Shown: positions 1 through 8,880, counted from the first letter of the stretch. The stretch: DNA of 64,000 nucleotides from Natronorubrum texcoconense (GCF_900100335.1 NZ_FNFE01000001.1:434001-498000); one strand, 5' to 3'. Notes: a model not told the origin generated them from the letters alone. Translations and numbers: made by a program.

Positions 1-2
1 GC

Positions 3-2009
3 ATCTGTGATGACTACCGGGACTATATCTTCGGTGACAAAGACGGTGACCTCCCCGATGCGCCGTCGTTAGCCGAGATCATCGATACCATGTTCGGCGA
101 TATGGATCCGCTGACTGCGGAAGAGGAGGTCACGCCGAACGATATGGCGGATATCGCATACTACGAGCTGATCGGTGTCGACTTGCTGACCGACGAACTG
201 GGCGAACTTCCCGGCGAAATGAACCCTGGCGAGATCGACGGCAGCGAGTCGCCGATCGGGTACGACGAGAGCTTCCCCGGGAGTTCCATGGAGGACGAGT
301 ATATCGATAGGATATACGATGTCGACGTCGAGCGAACGACGAGTACGTCGTCCTGGTCGCTTCCGACGGATCGGAGCGGGGCACCGGAGAACTACTCGTA
401 CGAGTATTCGGAGTACAGTTCCGGTGGACTCGAGGACGTCGACGTTTCGTTGTCCCAAGACTGGCAAACTACTCAGGGCGAGTACTCCGATCGTGATATC
501 CACAGTCTCGACATCGACGTCGAGTTCGAGTATCGGGAGCGATCGGTCTTCGAAAATAGCACGGAAAACGGGAGTGACACGATATACATCCCCCGATCCC
601 CAGAAACGCAAACGGTCTCGCTCAGTGTCGATATCGACGCCGATCTCGTGGACGATCTCGAGGTTCCCGAGAGTCGGATCCACGACGATTTCGAAGCGGG
701 AGAGGGGTACGACGACCGTGGCGCTATTGCCGGACTTTCGGACCCCGATAACTTCGAACCCGTCGTCGTCGATTCACTCGAGGCGTTGCTCAACGTCGGC
801 TCGCTCGATTCGGGAGACGATCTCGAAGACCAGATCCAAGCCGAAATCAACGATTCGATATCGGTCACACACATTCCGGATTCCGACGACTCTCCCGAGG
901 ACGAGGTCGAGAGCACGATCGAAAGCTCGATCAACGGTGCCAGTTTGACGAGCTACGACTTCAGTGATCTCGAGGGCGGATCCGATCTCGACACGGACGA
1001 ACTCGAGACGTGGCTGAAAGACGACCTCTACGAGATAAACGCGCTCGTCAAGAAAGACGTTGAGCCGGTTACAGCTGAACGAGTCGACTTCCTGCGTGGC
1101 GACTCTCCGTTCAGGGAGTTGGAAGAAAACGTCGCAGCGTTCGAAGACGAGACCATGTCGACGGGGTCGTACGACAACGTACCGGACCTGATTCGAATGG
1201 AGGTTCGGCAGGCCTACTTCGACATACTCACCGATCGAATGGCGGAGATGGCCGAGTTCCACGAGGAGACGGTCGAGGACGTCGACGACGCGATGTCCAG
1301 CGGTGATGGGGCACTCGACGACTCTCTCGGGTTCATTCAGGATATCTTCGCCGGCGACGTCGAGGAGCGGAGCGGCCATCTCGAGGGCTCTGAGCTCATG
1401 GAGGAGATGGAGTTCGAAGTCTCCGGGTCGCCGACGTACATGGATCTCGAGACGGTCGACGATACTGAAGTGCCGTCGGTTCGTCCGCCGGGCTCTACGG
1501 TGATGGATAACGACGTCGCCGGCGAACACGCGGCGCTCGGAGCCGAATACAACCAGCGGCTTCCGACACCTGGGCTGCCGCTGATTCCGTGGCCACCGGC
1601 GCTGTACGTCTTGCAACTCAACAGCTACAATCTCGATCTCGAGGGCGAGTACTCTCGATTCGAGGTTAGTTCAACGGCGGGTGATCCGGCCGACGGCGAG
1701 AGTACGACGTACGTTCGCGATCGAATGGATGTCGAGATCGATCTTGGAAACGGTAACGAGCGGAAAATCGGCGAGGTCGAACCGATCGAGTTCGACACCT
1801 CTCTCGAGATTGTGATTATCATGCCCGGGCTCATGCCGATGCAAACAGGTGCACCGCCGAATACCGGTGATCCATCGTTTGCAGATCCTGATGAAATCGG
1901 GTTCAGTGAGTTATTGGGAGCGATCGAGGATGCTCTCGATGAAGACGAGGCAGCAGCGCTGGGTCCATCCGAAGACAGTACCGAATACGATGATATAGGG
2001 CCACAGTGA
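3..2009 (+). CDS. large acidic protein of unknown function, 5' end outside the window
   Basis: The reading frame is open from base 3, ahead of the first ATG at 90, so the gene very probably begins upstream and at least 668 residues are present. The product is extremely rich in Asp, Glu and Ser, with no obvious membrane segment or catalytic motif in the visible part. The C-terminal third has a proline-rich stretch (TPGLPLIPWPPALY) followed by a beta-rich segment ending in YVRDRMDVEIDLGNG. From memory this resembles the end of DUF7286-type proteins, large haloarchaeal proteins found near archaeal type IV pilus or secretion genes, but I cannot confirm it. If right, a pilus or secretion cluster should lie upstream. 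Coding is certain; function is not known. Confidence 0.8.
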   Translation: MCDDYRDYIFGDKDGDLPDAPSLAEIIDTMFGDMDPLTAEEEVTPNDMADIAYYELIGVDLLTDELGELPGEMNPGEIDGSESPIGYDESFPGSSMEDEYIDRIYDVDVERTTSTSSWSLPTDRSGAPENYSYEYSEYSSGGLEDVDVSLSQDWQTTQGEYSDRDIHSLDIDVEFEYRERSVFENSTENGSDTIYIPRSPETQTVSLSVDIDADLVDDLEVPESRIHDDFEAGEGYDDRGAIAGLSDPDNFEPVVVDSLEALLNVGSLDSGDDLEDQIQAEINDSISVTHIPDSDDSPEDEVESTIESSINGASLTSYDFSDLEGGSDLDTDELETWLKDDLYEINALVKKDVEPVTAERVDFLRGDSPFRELEENVAAFEDETMSTGSYDNVPDLIRMEVRQAYFDILTDRMAEMAEFHEETVEDVDDAMSSGDGALDDSLGFIQDIFAGDVEERSGHLEGSELMEEMEFEVSGSPTYMDLETVDDTEVPSVRPPGSTVMDNDVAGEHAALGAEYNQRLPTPGLPLIPWPPALYVLQLNSYNLDLEGEYSRFEVSSTAGDPADGESTTYVRDRMDVEIDLGNGNERKIGEVEPIEFDTSLEIVIIMPGLMPMQTGAPPNTGDPSFADPDEIGFSELLGAIEDALDEDEAAALGPSEDSTEYDDIGPQ

Positions 2010-2229
2010 TCTGTCAACTTAGATTAAATTGATCCAGCGAAGTTTTGACTCTATGCACGAAATCTCGTTCTCGCGAACGCCAGTAACTCTGTCATGCTGA
2101 TCGGGTTACACACCAGCAACTATCTCACCTGCGCTACAGGAAGTCCCAACGTCGGCTGGTTACGCCCGACCGATTAAGCGAGAAAAGCTCCCTCTCCGTT
2201 TATATCGGGGTGGAGATGACTACTGGTCG

Positions 2230-3552
2230 TTACGGTTCAAGTGTTACGATAACTTGACCAGTATTACTGTTGATGGTTAGTACGATAGAATCCTCGAGAA
2301 CCGCATACCCCTCAACCATAGATCCGTGGAGACTTGTCTCTATGTGATCGAGTGTATACGTTGTCCACTGTTCCGCTCCCGTTTCTGGATCGAGAGCATG
2401 CAGATGTGTATATCCAAGATCACGCCAGATGTAGAGCGTGTCATCTGAGACGAATGGTTGAAGTCCATTTGGGCCGTTTTCAATATTTCCAGACTTCCAT
2501 TCATCGGGTTCTTCACCGGTATCTAACTCTGTGGCGTACACTGCAGGATATCTGGATGTCCCTCCAGAATAGACAAGCCCGTTTGCAATCGATGGTGGTG
2601 CAGTGCTCGCTGGGTCTGTCTCTTCTGTTTGCTCGAATTCGGTCACTGTTTCTGAATCGCCTGTTTCTGCATCGATTGCTACAACGCTGGCTGGGTCGTG
2701 AGTGTATATCGTTTTGTCCTGTACCATCAACGAAAACCCTGACCGAATATTCCCCGATGGTGAATACGTCATCAATGACTCATCTTCGAAGACATCGAAG
2801 GCCAACGCCTCGTAATCGCTTTCGTTGTTCGTACGCCGGATTACAAAGAGTGTACCATCCTCTCCAACCGCGATATCTTCTGTTCCACTGGCTTCGTCCT
2901 CCCAGATAATGTCCTCGTCGTCGGTATCGATCGCGTACAGTTCCCCATCGTTGTTGACATAGACGATCCCGTCGAAGACTCGAATATCGCCAGCGTACAA
3001 CGATCCGAGTTCGATCGACCACAACTCCTCGCCTTCGTCCGGGTCAACCGCGTAGAGTTTGTCCGTTAGGAAATATACGGCGTCGTCGGTCACTGCTGGT
3101 GTCGTCGGGTCCCACTGGGGGTTCGATGGTGCTCGTGGCGGCAATTCTGCTTCAAAGGTCCATTCCACTTCGCCGCTCGCTAGATCGACTGCGTGCAGCG
3201 TTGGGGTTTCGTCGGCAACGTATACCAGTCCGTGATCGATGACAGGACCCGACAGCGTCACGTCTTCTACCTCGGTCGTCCAACGCTCCTCGAGCGGGCC
3301 GTCGGGACCGCTCCGATCGTCGGCGACCATCTGATTGTCCGCGGTGAACCGGTCCATCGGCCACGAGCCGCTGGCGGTCCCGTTGGACTCGCCGTTGTCA
3401 GTTTCACCCGTCTCGTCGTCTTCGTCATCTCCATTGTCGGTCTCCGAATCATCGTCGCTGCTCATACACCCAGCGAGCCCTGCTAGACCTGCCGTTGTCC
3501 CGCCACAGACGGCGAGCCATTGTCGACGCGTTCGATTCGATCGTCGGTTCAT
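2230..3552 (-). CDS. PQQ-binding-like beta-propeller lipoprotein
   Basis: The N terminus carries a twin-arginine type signal followed by the lipobox LAGC at about residue 30, so the protein is probably exported by Tat and lipid-anchored outside the cell. A Ser/Asp/Glu-rich tether follows. The body has repeated blades of the type LHAVDLASGEVEW, LYAVDPDEGEELW and LHALDPETGAEQW, typical of the PQQ/WD40-like eight-blade propeller. Such proteins are usually scaffolds or substrate-binding proteins and do not necessarily bind PQQ. The ATG at 3552 is preferred over an in-frame start at 3576 because it places the twin Arg close to the N terminus. The C-terminal two thirds of the gene is visibly richer in A and T than its neighbours. 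Confidence 0.85.
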   Translation of the reverse strand: MNRRSNRTRRQWLAVCGGTTAGLAGLAGCMSSDDDSETDNGDDEDDETGETDNGESNGTASGSWPMDRFTADNQMVADDRSGPDGPLEERWTTEVEDVTLSGPVIDHGLVYVADETPTLHAVDLASGEVEWTFEAELPPRAPSNPQWDPTTPAVTDDAVYFLTDKLYAVDPDEGEELWSIELGSLYAGDIRVFDGIVYVNNDGELYAIDTDDEDIIWEDEASGTEDIAVGEDGTLFVIRRTNNESDYEALAFDVFEDESLMTYSPSGNIRSGFSLMVQDKTIYTHDPASVVAIDAETGDSETVTEFEQTEETDPASTAPPSIANGLVYSGGTSRYPAVYATELDTGEEPDEWKSGNIENGPNGLQPFVSDDTLYIWRDLGYTHLHALDPETGAEQWTTYTLDHIETSLHGSMVEGYAVLEDSIVLTINSNTGQVIVTLEP

Positions 3553-3637
3553 GGCATACGATCCGACCCACTCCAAATTAAATTATTGAAACTCCTGAGA
3601 ATCAGCTTACCTGTCTCGAAAGAGAGACGGACGATCG

Positions 3638-4903
3638 TTACTCGAGCAACTCGTCGCGCAACATCGGAATGAACGTCCCGATGTCGGTCACCATGCCGAT
3701 GGCCTGTGCGCTGCCGCGGTCGAGCAGTTGGGTGACGGTGGCTGGGTTGATGTCGACGCAGACGGTTTTGGTGGTCGAAGGGAGGCAGTTCCCGACGGCG
3801 ACGGAGTGCAGCAGCGTCGAGAGCATGAGCACGATGTCGGCCTCCTGGGCCTGCTCGCGGATCGCGTTCTGGGCCTCGATCGAGTCGGTGATCGTGTCCG
3901 GAAGCGGGCCGTCGTCGCGGATCGAGCCCGCGAGGACGTAGGGAACGTCGTTTTCGATACACTCGTACATCACGCCCTCGTCGATGATGCCTTCGTCGAC
4001 GGCCGCTTCGATGCCGCCAAGGCGGGCGATCTCGCTGATCGTGTAGATGTGGTGTTTGTGGCCCTTTCGCGGGTGCTCTAAGCTCTCCGTGTCGACTCCC
4101 AGCGATGTGCCGTAGAGGTCGCGCTCCAAGTCGTGGACGGCGAAGCCGTTCCCGGCGCTCAGGCCGTCGATGTAGCCCGCGCGAACGATGTCGGCCAGCG
4201 CGTTTCGCCCGCCGGAGTGGACGATCGCCGGGCCGCAGACGACGAGCACGTTGCCGTCGTTCTCGCGAACCTCACGCATCTCGTCGGCGATCTCCTCGAT
4301 CAGGGATGCAGAGGGGCGTTCGCTCGAGACGCCGCCCTGCATGAACCCGAAGGAGCCGCCGCCGTTCCGGGGCCGTTCGGGCGGTTCGACGCGGATACCC
4401 GTCTCGCCGGTGACGACGAGGTCGCCCTCCTCGACGGCGTTGAGCACCTTCGTGTACACGCGCGTGCCGTCATCGCTTTCGGCGTCGTCGACTCTCTGCG
4501 GGTCCTCCGGACTCGCTCGGTCGACGATCAACGCACAGTCCATCTCGACGTCCTCGACCTCGACGTACTCGCCGTCGACGCGGACGTAGGTCGGGTGGTT
4601 CGTCGTCGAGTAGAACTCGACCGGGACGACCCCGTCCTCGGGAGCCGCCTCGAGCGTCGCGTCCCGCGGATCGGCCACGGTGGCGCCCTGCTGGTTGAGT
4701 TCGTGGAGGATGGCCCGAAGCTCCTCTTCGGTCTCGGCCATCACTCGCATCCGGCAGTACGTCTCGGCGTGTTTGTGGCGGCCGACCTCGAACTCCTCGA
4801 CCTCGAACTCGCCGCCCATATCCATCACGACCCCGAAACACATGCCCATCGTCCCCGAATCGATGATGTGCCCCTCGAGTTCGACGGTTCGCGCAACTGT
4901 CAT
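3638..4903 (-). CDS. archaeal ornithine cyclodeaminase-type protein (LOR/SDH bifunctional-region family)
   Basis: The 421-residue protein matches the archaeal family annotated as ornithine cyclodeaminase (TIGR00300), unrelated in sequence to bacterial OCD/mu-crystallin and related to the C-terminal part of ArgZ/AgrE. The N-terminal domain (VELEGHIIDSGTMGMCFGVVMDMGG) is the typical start. The C-terminal half has a Rossmann-like region with VVCGPAIVHSGGRNALADIV, and near the end VCVDINPATVTQLLDRGS. The expected reaction is NAD-linked conversion of ornithine to proline and ammonia. It stands alone and is transcribed divergently from the HTH gene at 5206. The family call is firm; the substrate rests on work in other archaea. 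Confidence 0.8.
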   Translation of the reverse strand: MTVARTVELEGHIIDSGTMGMCFGVVMDMGGEFEVEEFEVGRHKHAETYCRMRVMAETEEELRAILHELNQQGATVADPRDATLEAAPEDGVVPVEFYSTTNHPTYVRVDGEYVEVEDVEMDCALIVDRASPEDPQRVDDAESDDGTRVYTKVLNAVEEGDLVVTGETGIRVEPPERPRNGGGSFGFMQGGVSSERPSASLIEEIADEMREVRENDGNVLVVCGPAIVHSGGRNALADIVRAGYIDGLSAGNGFAVHDLERDLYGTSLGVDTESLEHPRKGHKHHIYTISEIARLGGIEAAVDEGIIDEGVMYECIENDVPYVLAGSIRDDGPLPDTITDSIEAQNAIREQAQEADIVLMLSTLLHSVAVGNCLPSTTKTVCVDINPATVTQLLDRGSAQAIGMVTDIGTFIPMLRDELLE

Positions 4904-5205
4904 CGGTGAGTGGTTGGTGACCGGGGACCGTGAATGTGTGCGTTGTGGGCCGACGAGCCAGCGATTCGGCGTCGGTCACCGGTCGTCGCCAGCGGCGGCC
5001 GTCAGTGGGTGGTCTCCCGGCGACCGGTTGGCTATCGCGACCGGTAACCGCCCATCCTCACTCGCAGTACCGATTATCAAACTCGACTTTCCGTCGTTGT
5101 CGATTGAGACATTGGGATTCGCCACGAACGGATCGAAACGGTATTTCAGGGGTATTGATAGCTGAGACAACACTTTTGTACGTTTCTGCCGACAACCACG
5201 ACAAC
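4904..5205. other. divergent intergenic region
   Basis: About 300 bases separate two divergent genes. The only element I can point to is a TATA-like stretch CTTTTGTACG at about 5173-5182, 24-33 bases before the GTG at 5206. I see no RNA gene or repeat. Confidence 0.4.
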
Positions 5206-5781
5206 GTGTCGAACCCTACTCCCACCCCAGCGACAGTCGAACTCTGGATCCGATCGTTCGCCCCCACGAGCGCCGGGCCGACCCAGGAGCGCGCCCTCGA
5301 GCGACTGGAGGCACTCGAGTCGAGCGACCCGATCGAGTCGATCGAGATCGGCGTCTGGGGCAAAGAAGTCGAACAGACGGCTCACACGGCTCACATTCCA
5401 CAACTCCAGCGGATCGAAACACGCCTCGAGGCGTTCGAGCAGTGGGCGGCCGACACCGGTCGCCAGCTTGAGCCGTTCTTCCGGAACGTGCGCGTCGAGT
5501 CGACGATCACCGGAACGTCTCGTGACGTCTGGCGGCTCCCGACGGTCGCGCTCGCGGAGTTCGATGCGGACGACGAACTCGTCCACGTCGCCCCCTGCCG
5601 GACCGACGAACGGACTATCGACGTCTTCGATCGGTTCGACGCGCTCGTCGCGGAGACGGAGCAGGCGTTGACAACCGGCGGCGATCGACGACGGGACGAA
5701 GTGATGACCGACCGGCCGTCCGGCGGCGCGACCGGCTACGGACAGCGCCGTGTCGAACCGTTTTCGCCGAGTTCCGACTGA
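5206..5781 (+). CDS. HTH_63-type haloarchaeal regulator-like protein
   Basis: The 191-residue protein begins TVELWIRSFAPTSAGPTQERALERLEALE and continues with IGVWGKEVEQTAHTA and RRLEAFE-like segments typical of a haloarchaea-specific family annotated as HTH domain protein (HTH_63). Members are thought to be small DNA-binding or regulatory proteins, but no target is known. The GTG at 5206 is chosen because the conserved region starts five codons later and a TATA-like box lies just upstream; the longer frame from 4930 would run into the divergent OCD promoter. The C-terminal 40 residues are low-complexity and charged. Confidence 0.75.
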   Translation: MSNPTPTPATVELWIRSFAPTSAGPTQERALERLEALESSDPIESIEIGVWGKEVEQTAHTAHIPQLQRIETRLEAFEQWAADTGRQLEPFFRNVRVESTITGTSRDVWRLPTVALAEFDADDELVHVAPCRTDERTIDVFDRFDALVAETEQALTTGGDRRRDEVMTDRPSGGATGYGQRRVEPFSPSSD

Positions 5782-5900
5782 CGACCGGCGATCGGCTGTG
5801 GGGGGATGCAGTCTTCAGTTCTTCGACGTTCACTCGTTTCGATCCAGATACACGCTGTCCGGTAGCGGCTCGGAACGTTCACGCTCGCCGTGAACAACTA

Positions 5901-5920
5901 CTATGCCATTCTATGCCATA
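5901..5920. promoter_or_regulatory. 10-bp tandem direct repeat upstream of the small zinc-ribbon gene
   Basis: CTATGCCATT is followed directly by CTATGCCATA, two 10-mers differing only at the last base and exactly one helical turn apart. They lie 9-28 bases before the ATG at 5929, where a TATA box or operator would sit. A role as a regulator binding site is inference. Confidence 0.35.
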
Positions 5921-5928
5921 GTCCACAT

Positions 5929-6090
5929 ATGGTGAGCGAATCAATCACGTTCGGCCCGTCACGGTGTCGAAACTGCGGCTTCGAAGCCCCCGGCGGTGAC
6001 GACGCCTGGCGGCGGATCGACGTCCCGAAGCTGGGTCGGATGACCCAGTGTCCCGACTGCGAGAGCACGGACGTTATCACGAGCCGGTAG
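5929..6090 (+). CDS. small zinc-ribbon protein (53 aa)
   Basis: The protein has two Cys pairs, CRNCGF near residue 14 and CPDCES near residue 44, separated by about 25 residues, the pattern of a haloarchaeal zinc-ribbon micro-protein. Its C terminus, CESTDVITSR, is typical of this group. The ATG at 5929 is chosen over a GTG at 5890 because the upstream codons overlap the tandem repeat and have an uncharacteristic composition. Function is unknown; RNA, DNA or protein binding are all possible. It lies 86 bases upstream of msrB on the same strand. Confidence 0.6.
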   Translation: MVSESITFGPSRCRNCGFEAPGGDDAWRRIDVPKLGRMTQCPDCESTDVITSR

Positions 6091-6105
6091 AGACGCTGTT
6101 GGACG

Positions 6106-6140
6106 GGCGGGAACGAATGCGACAGGCGGGAACAAATGCG
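6106..6140. promoter_or_regulatory. 19-bp-period direct repeat upstream of msrB
   Basis: GGCGGGAACGAATGCG at 6106-6121 recurs as GGCGGGAACAAATGCG at 6125-6140, 15 of 16 bases identical with a period of 19. The pair ends 36 bases before the msrB start. This is the spacing of a dimeric or cooperative binding site on one DNA face, but no regulator is identified. Confidence 0.35.
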
Positions 6141-6176
6141 GACAGACTCTTGAGTCTCTCGCCCGTAGGATAGCCT

Positions 6177-6608
6177 ATGGAACACGATACTGACGAGCAA
6201 TCCCGAGACCACCAATCCGACACCGATCTCCCCTCGAGCGACGCCGAGTGGCGGGAGAAGCTGAGCGAAGAACAGTACCGCATCCTGCGCGAAGCCGGGA
6301 CCGAGGCCCCGTTCAGCGGCGAGTACGTCGACCACAAGGACGACGGCAGCTACGCCTGTGCGGGCTGTGGGACGGAACTGTTCGACTCCGAGACGAAGTT
6401 CGAGTCCGGCTGCGGTTGGCCGAGTTTCTACGACGCCGACGACGACATCGTCGAGACTCGACCCGACAACAGCCACGGGATGCAACGCACAGAAGTCCTC
6501 TGTGCGAACTGCGGCGGCCACCTCGGCCACGTCTTCGAGGACGGTCCCGAACCCACCGGAAAACGCTACTGTATCAACTCGGCCGCGCTCGAGTTCGACG
6601 ACGAGTAG
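6177..6608 (+). CDS. msrB: peptide-methionine (R)-S-oxide reductase MsrB
   Basis: MsrB reduces the R-epimer of methionine sulfoxide in oxidised proteins in the cytoplasm. The 143-residue protein has the full family signature: the N-terminal [19 protein letters not shown], two zinc CxxC pairs (CAGC and CANC), the core [11 protein letters not shown], and the catalytic cysteine in [11 protein letters not shown] close to the C terminus. Length is normal plus an acidic leader of about 20 residues. It is probably single-gene, following the small zinc-ribbon gene, with a 19-bp direct repeat in front that may control it. Confidence 0.95.
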   Translation: MEHDTDEQSRDHQSDTDLPSSDAEWREKLSEEQYRILREAGTEAPFSGEYVDHKDDGSYACAGCGTELFDSETKFESGCGWPSFYDADDDIVETRPDNSHGMQRTEVLCANCGGHLGHVFEDGPEPTGKRYCINSAALEFDDE

Positions 6609-6707
6609 TCGATCGACGATCGGTTCTCTGGAACTGGTGCTCAGTAGTTGGGCGTAGTGAGCGGGGTTGTTTTGATGGAAGGTTGGTGACGGCGAATGTG
6701 TTGCTGC

Positions 6708-6950
6708 CGCTGGCGGCAATGGTTTCCACGTCCTTCCCAGCCGATTTCTGCTCGCGGGCCAACGGCCCGCTCGCATGGTTCGCGGAACCGGAGATTCCGC
6801 GCTAACGCTCGCGCCAGAGGCGCTCGCTCATCCACAGGAAGACGCTTTGCGGCTTCCACGCAGTCGCTCGTATTACTCGCGACAACCTCGCACAATATCG
6901 TCGGCCGACCTCGCGTTCGTTCGGTCGACCGACAGCGCGCGCCACCGCAC
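6708..6950 (+). repeat. dispersed hairpin-rich element, copy 1
   Basis: The segment runs from a CGCTGGCGG box to GCGCGCCACCGCAC and is homologous to 44593-44845 and to the reverse complement of 45870-46224. Shared blocks are a CCACGTCC..CCCAGCCGATT box near the start, GCAGTCGCTCGTAT, ACTCGCGACAACCTCGCACAA and the closing box. Between the blocks sit hairpins with three-base loops: GCGGGCC and GGCCCGC around AAC, and GCGCC and GGCGC around AGA. A decayed 21-base unit starts GGAAGACGC. ORFs across it are shadows with unlike composition. Confidence 0.75.
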
Positions 6951-7156
6951 GTTGATTGTCAGTTCCAGCAGTATGTACGTCGTCTGAACTCCGCAGGGAT
7001 CAACCTCCTGCTACTACTCTCGAGAATAGTTGATCGACCTCTCGTTCTCACCCGGCGATGGGTTCGACGACCGCCTGCTGATCGACAATCGACGAGTCGA
7101 ACACCGACGCGAGTGCAGGCACTGTCCTTTTTGAGCGGACCGACTCACCACCATCT

Positions 7157-7363
7157 ATGTCTAACGAACGACCAACCGCCGAGGAGCTGCGACAGGGCGT
7201 CACCGTCGAGATCGTCCAGGGCGACCAGGACGTCCAATCCGCGGACCAGGAGCCGATCATCGGCGAGGTCGCGACGATCTACGGCGACGAGCCCGACGGA
7301 CCGGAAGTCGAACTCAAAAACGGCGTCGTCGGTCACGTGCAGTCGGTCCGGCCGGACGATTGA
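7157..7363 (+). CDS. YwbE family protein (DUF2196)
   Basis: The 68-residue protein has the YwbE signature: RQGVTVEIVQGDQD near residue 12 and EVELKNGVVGHVQSV near the C terminus, a KOW/SH3-like small beta fold. Function is unknown; these proteins are widespread in bacteria and haloarchaea. The stop codon TGA at 7361-7363 coincides with the first bases of the right end of the neighbouring IS200/IS605-type element, so the native C terminus may have been trimmed or changed by the insertion. Confidence 0.8.
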   Translation: MSNERPTAEELRQGVTVEIVQGDQDVQSADQEPIIGEVATIYGDEPDGPEVELKNGVVGHVQSVRPDD

Positions 7364-8880
7364 CATCCTCCCCGCCCTAAAGGGCGAGGATTCCCGAGCG
7401 TTGGGATATTACGGTTCGCGGTTAGCAACCAGTTCTCGTGGGGCGAAACAGCCCTCACTACGGTCGAACAGGTGAACCGCTGGCTGTGCCAACCAGCCGT
7501 TATCCCTATCTCCGTCCCCAGAACGCGGAGCGTTCTGGTGTGCGGACGAGACGCTCTGCGTCTCGTCAACGCCATCCGTGGCGAGACTCGGGAGTACCTT
7601 TTGTCGAATATTCTCCGCACCATTCACGTCCGCGTTTGCAACCGTATCACACTCCTCACACACGTACAATCCGCGTTCGACACGCTGGTTGTCGTCCGCG
7701 TGACCGCACGCCGAACACGACTTCGACGTATTGCGTTCCGACACCAACTCCACGTCGATGCCCCCGGCTTCTGCCTTGTAGTCGAGTAGTGTCGTAAAGC
7801 GGTCGAACGCCCACCCGTGCAAGTCGAGATTCCCGTGGTCGCCCCAATTTCGGAGCTCACTCCTCTCGTCGTCCTCTCGGATGCCACCGAGGTCGCCAAC
7901 AACAAGTGTCCCGACACCTCGCTGAACGCACTCCTCTACGAGTGCTTTCGAGAGTGCGTGCAAGAAGTGCGTTCGACGACCCGTTCGTTTGCGGTCGAGA
8001 CGGGTTGCCTCTCGGGATGACGAGTCGTCGCACTTGGCTTTCTTCTTGGTGAAGTAGTATTCGTCCTCCTTGAGTGCGCTACCGGGATACAACACGGATT
8101 CACCGCCGAACGAGACCGCGGCGAAGTTGCAAATCCCAAGGTCAACACCGGCCACTTCTTCACCCGGCGGTTCCGGGTCAATGACGGTGCGACAGACGAA
8201 TTGAAGTCGCCACTCGTCGCGTTTGTAGACGGCGCGAACCTGTTGAATGTCCCACTCAGCCAAGTCAACATCCGGGCGAGTCTGGTATTCACACAGGATG
8301 AAGTCCGAACGGTGTTCTTTGAGGTTTCGACCTTTCGAGAGTCGAACGCGGGTGAACTGTGCGTCGTGCTTGAAGCCAGCCGCTTTGAACGACACAGTTG
8401 AACGTGGGTGGGAGTCTCCGTTTTTGCGGTAGCCGGGCGGTCGGGCACGGTCGTTACCGTTCTGACGCTTACCGAACCAGCCGTTGAACGCTTCAGCGAG
8501 TTCTTCGAGAACGCGCTGACTGGATTGAGAATGTAAGTCCGTGTAGCGTTCGTGGCTTTTGAGTTCGGCTTTGAAGTCCCCGTCATCGGGAATCTTGCCC
8601 GTTTCGTCCCACTGTTCTTGTGCATAGTAGCGACCGACATTCCAGAGTTTTGAGGCGGCCCATCCGAGTTGGTTGAGGTCGTCACGAACCTGTCGCTGGT
8701 TCGCTATCGTCGCCTCGAAGGTTCGGATGGTCCGACTCATTTTCTGGCTTCATAACTGGTTATGAACGCCGTTCCGTTAATAGTGTCGGTTGGCGTGGAA
8801 TATCCAGCAATGCTGGTGTCGGTTGTTTGTATCATCCAGTGACGGCGCGTATCCCGCCGTAAACGGCGAGGTTTTGCGCC
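7361..8880 (-). mobile_element. IS200/IS605-family element carrying only tnpB (IS1341-type)
   Basis: A lone tnpB gene is flanked by two similar end hairpins. At the right end CGCCC (7373-7377) pairs with GGGCG (7382-7386), loop TAAA. At the left end CGCCG (8855-8859) pairs with CGGCG (8864-8868), again with loop TAAA. The right end has the common haloarchaeal form TGACATCCTCCCCGCCC. No tnpA is present, so the element depends on a transposase in trans. In this family the guide (omega/re) RNA covers the 3' end of tnpB and reads out past the right end, here into ywbE. Exact borders are not proven, the left one least. Confidence 0.75.
7409..8740 (-). CDS. tnpB: RNA-guided endonuclease TnpB (IS605 OrfB / IS1341-type)
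   Basis: The 443-residue protein is full length. RuvC-I is at D200 (GVDLGICNF) and RuvC-III at D371 (ADVNGAENI), with a zinc ribbon between them made of C342/C345 and C361/C364. At the usual RuvC-II position the Glu is replaced by Gly (G282 in VVGDLGGI); E335 in VSERNTSKSC is a candidate relocated catalytic Glu, as reported for part of the TnpB family. TnpB is known to cut DNA guided by an RNA from the element's right end and helps keep the element at its site. No frameshift is seen and it may be active. Confidence 0.92.
   Translation of the reverse strand: MSRTIRTFEATIANQRQVRDDLNQLGWAASKLWNVGRYYAQEQWDETGKIPDDGDFKAELKSHERYTDLHSQSSQRVLEELAEAFNGWFGKRQNGNDRARPPGYRKNGDSHPRSTVSFKAAGFKHDAQFTRVRLSKGRNLKEHRSDFILCEYQTRPDVDLAEWDIQQVRAVYKRDEWRLQFVCRTVIDPEPPGEEVAGVDLGICNFAAVSFGGESVLYPGSALKEDEYYFTKKKAKCDDSSSREATRLDRKRTGRRTHFLHALSKALVEECVQRGVGTLVVGDLGGIREDDERSELRNWGDHGNLDLHGWAFDRFTTLLDYKAEAGGIDVELVSERNTSKSCSACGHADDNQRVERGLYVCEECDTVANADVNGAENIRQKVLPSLATDGVDETQSVSSAHQNAPRSGDGDRDNGWLAQPAVHLFDRSEGCFAPRELVANREP

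Noticed and set aside
774-1616. 280-codon minus-strand ORF inside the first gene
   Set aside because: Shadow of the acidic plus-strand protein; its Arg-rich composition is unlike haloarchaeal proteins.
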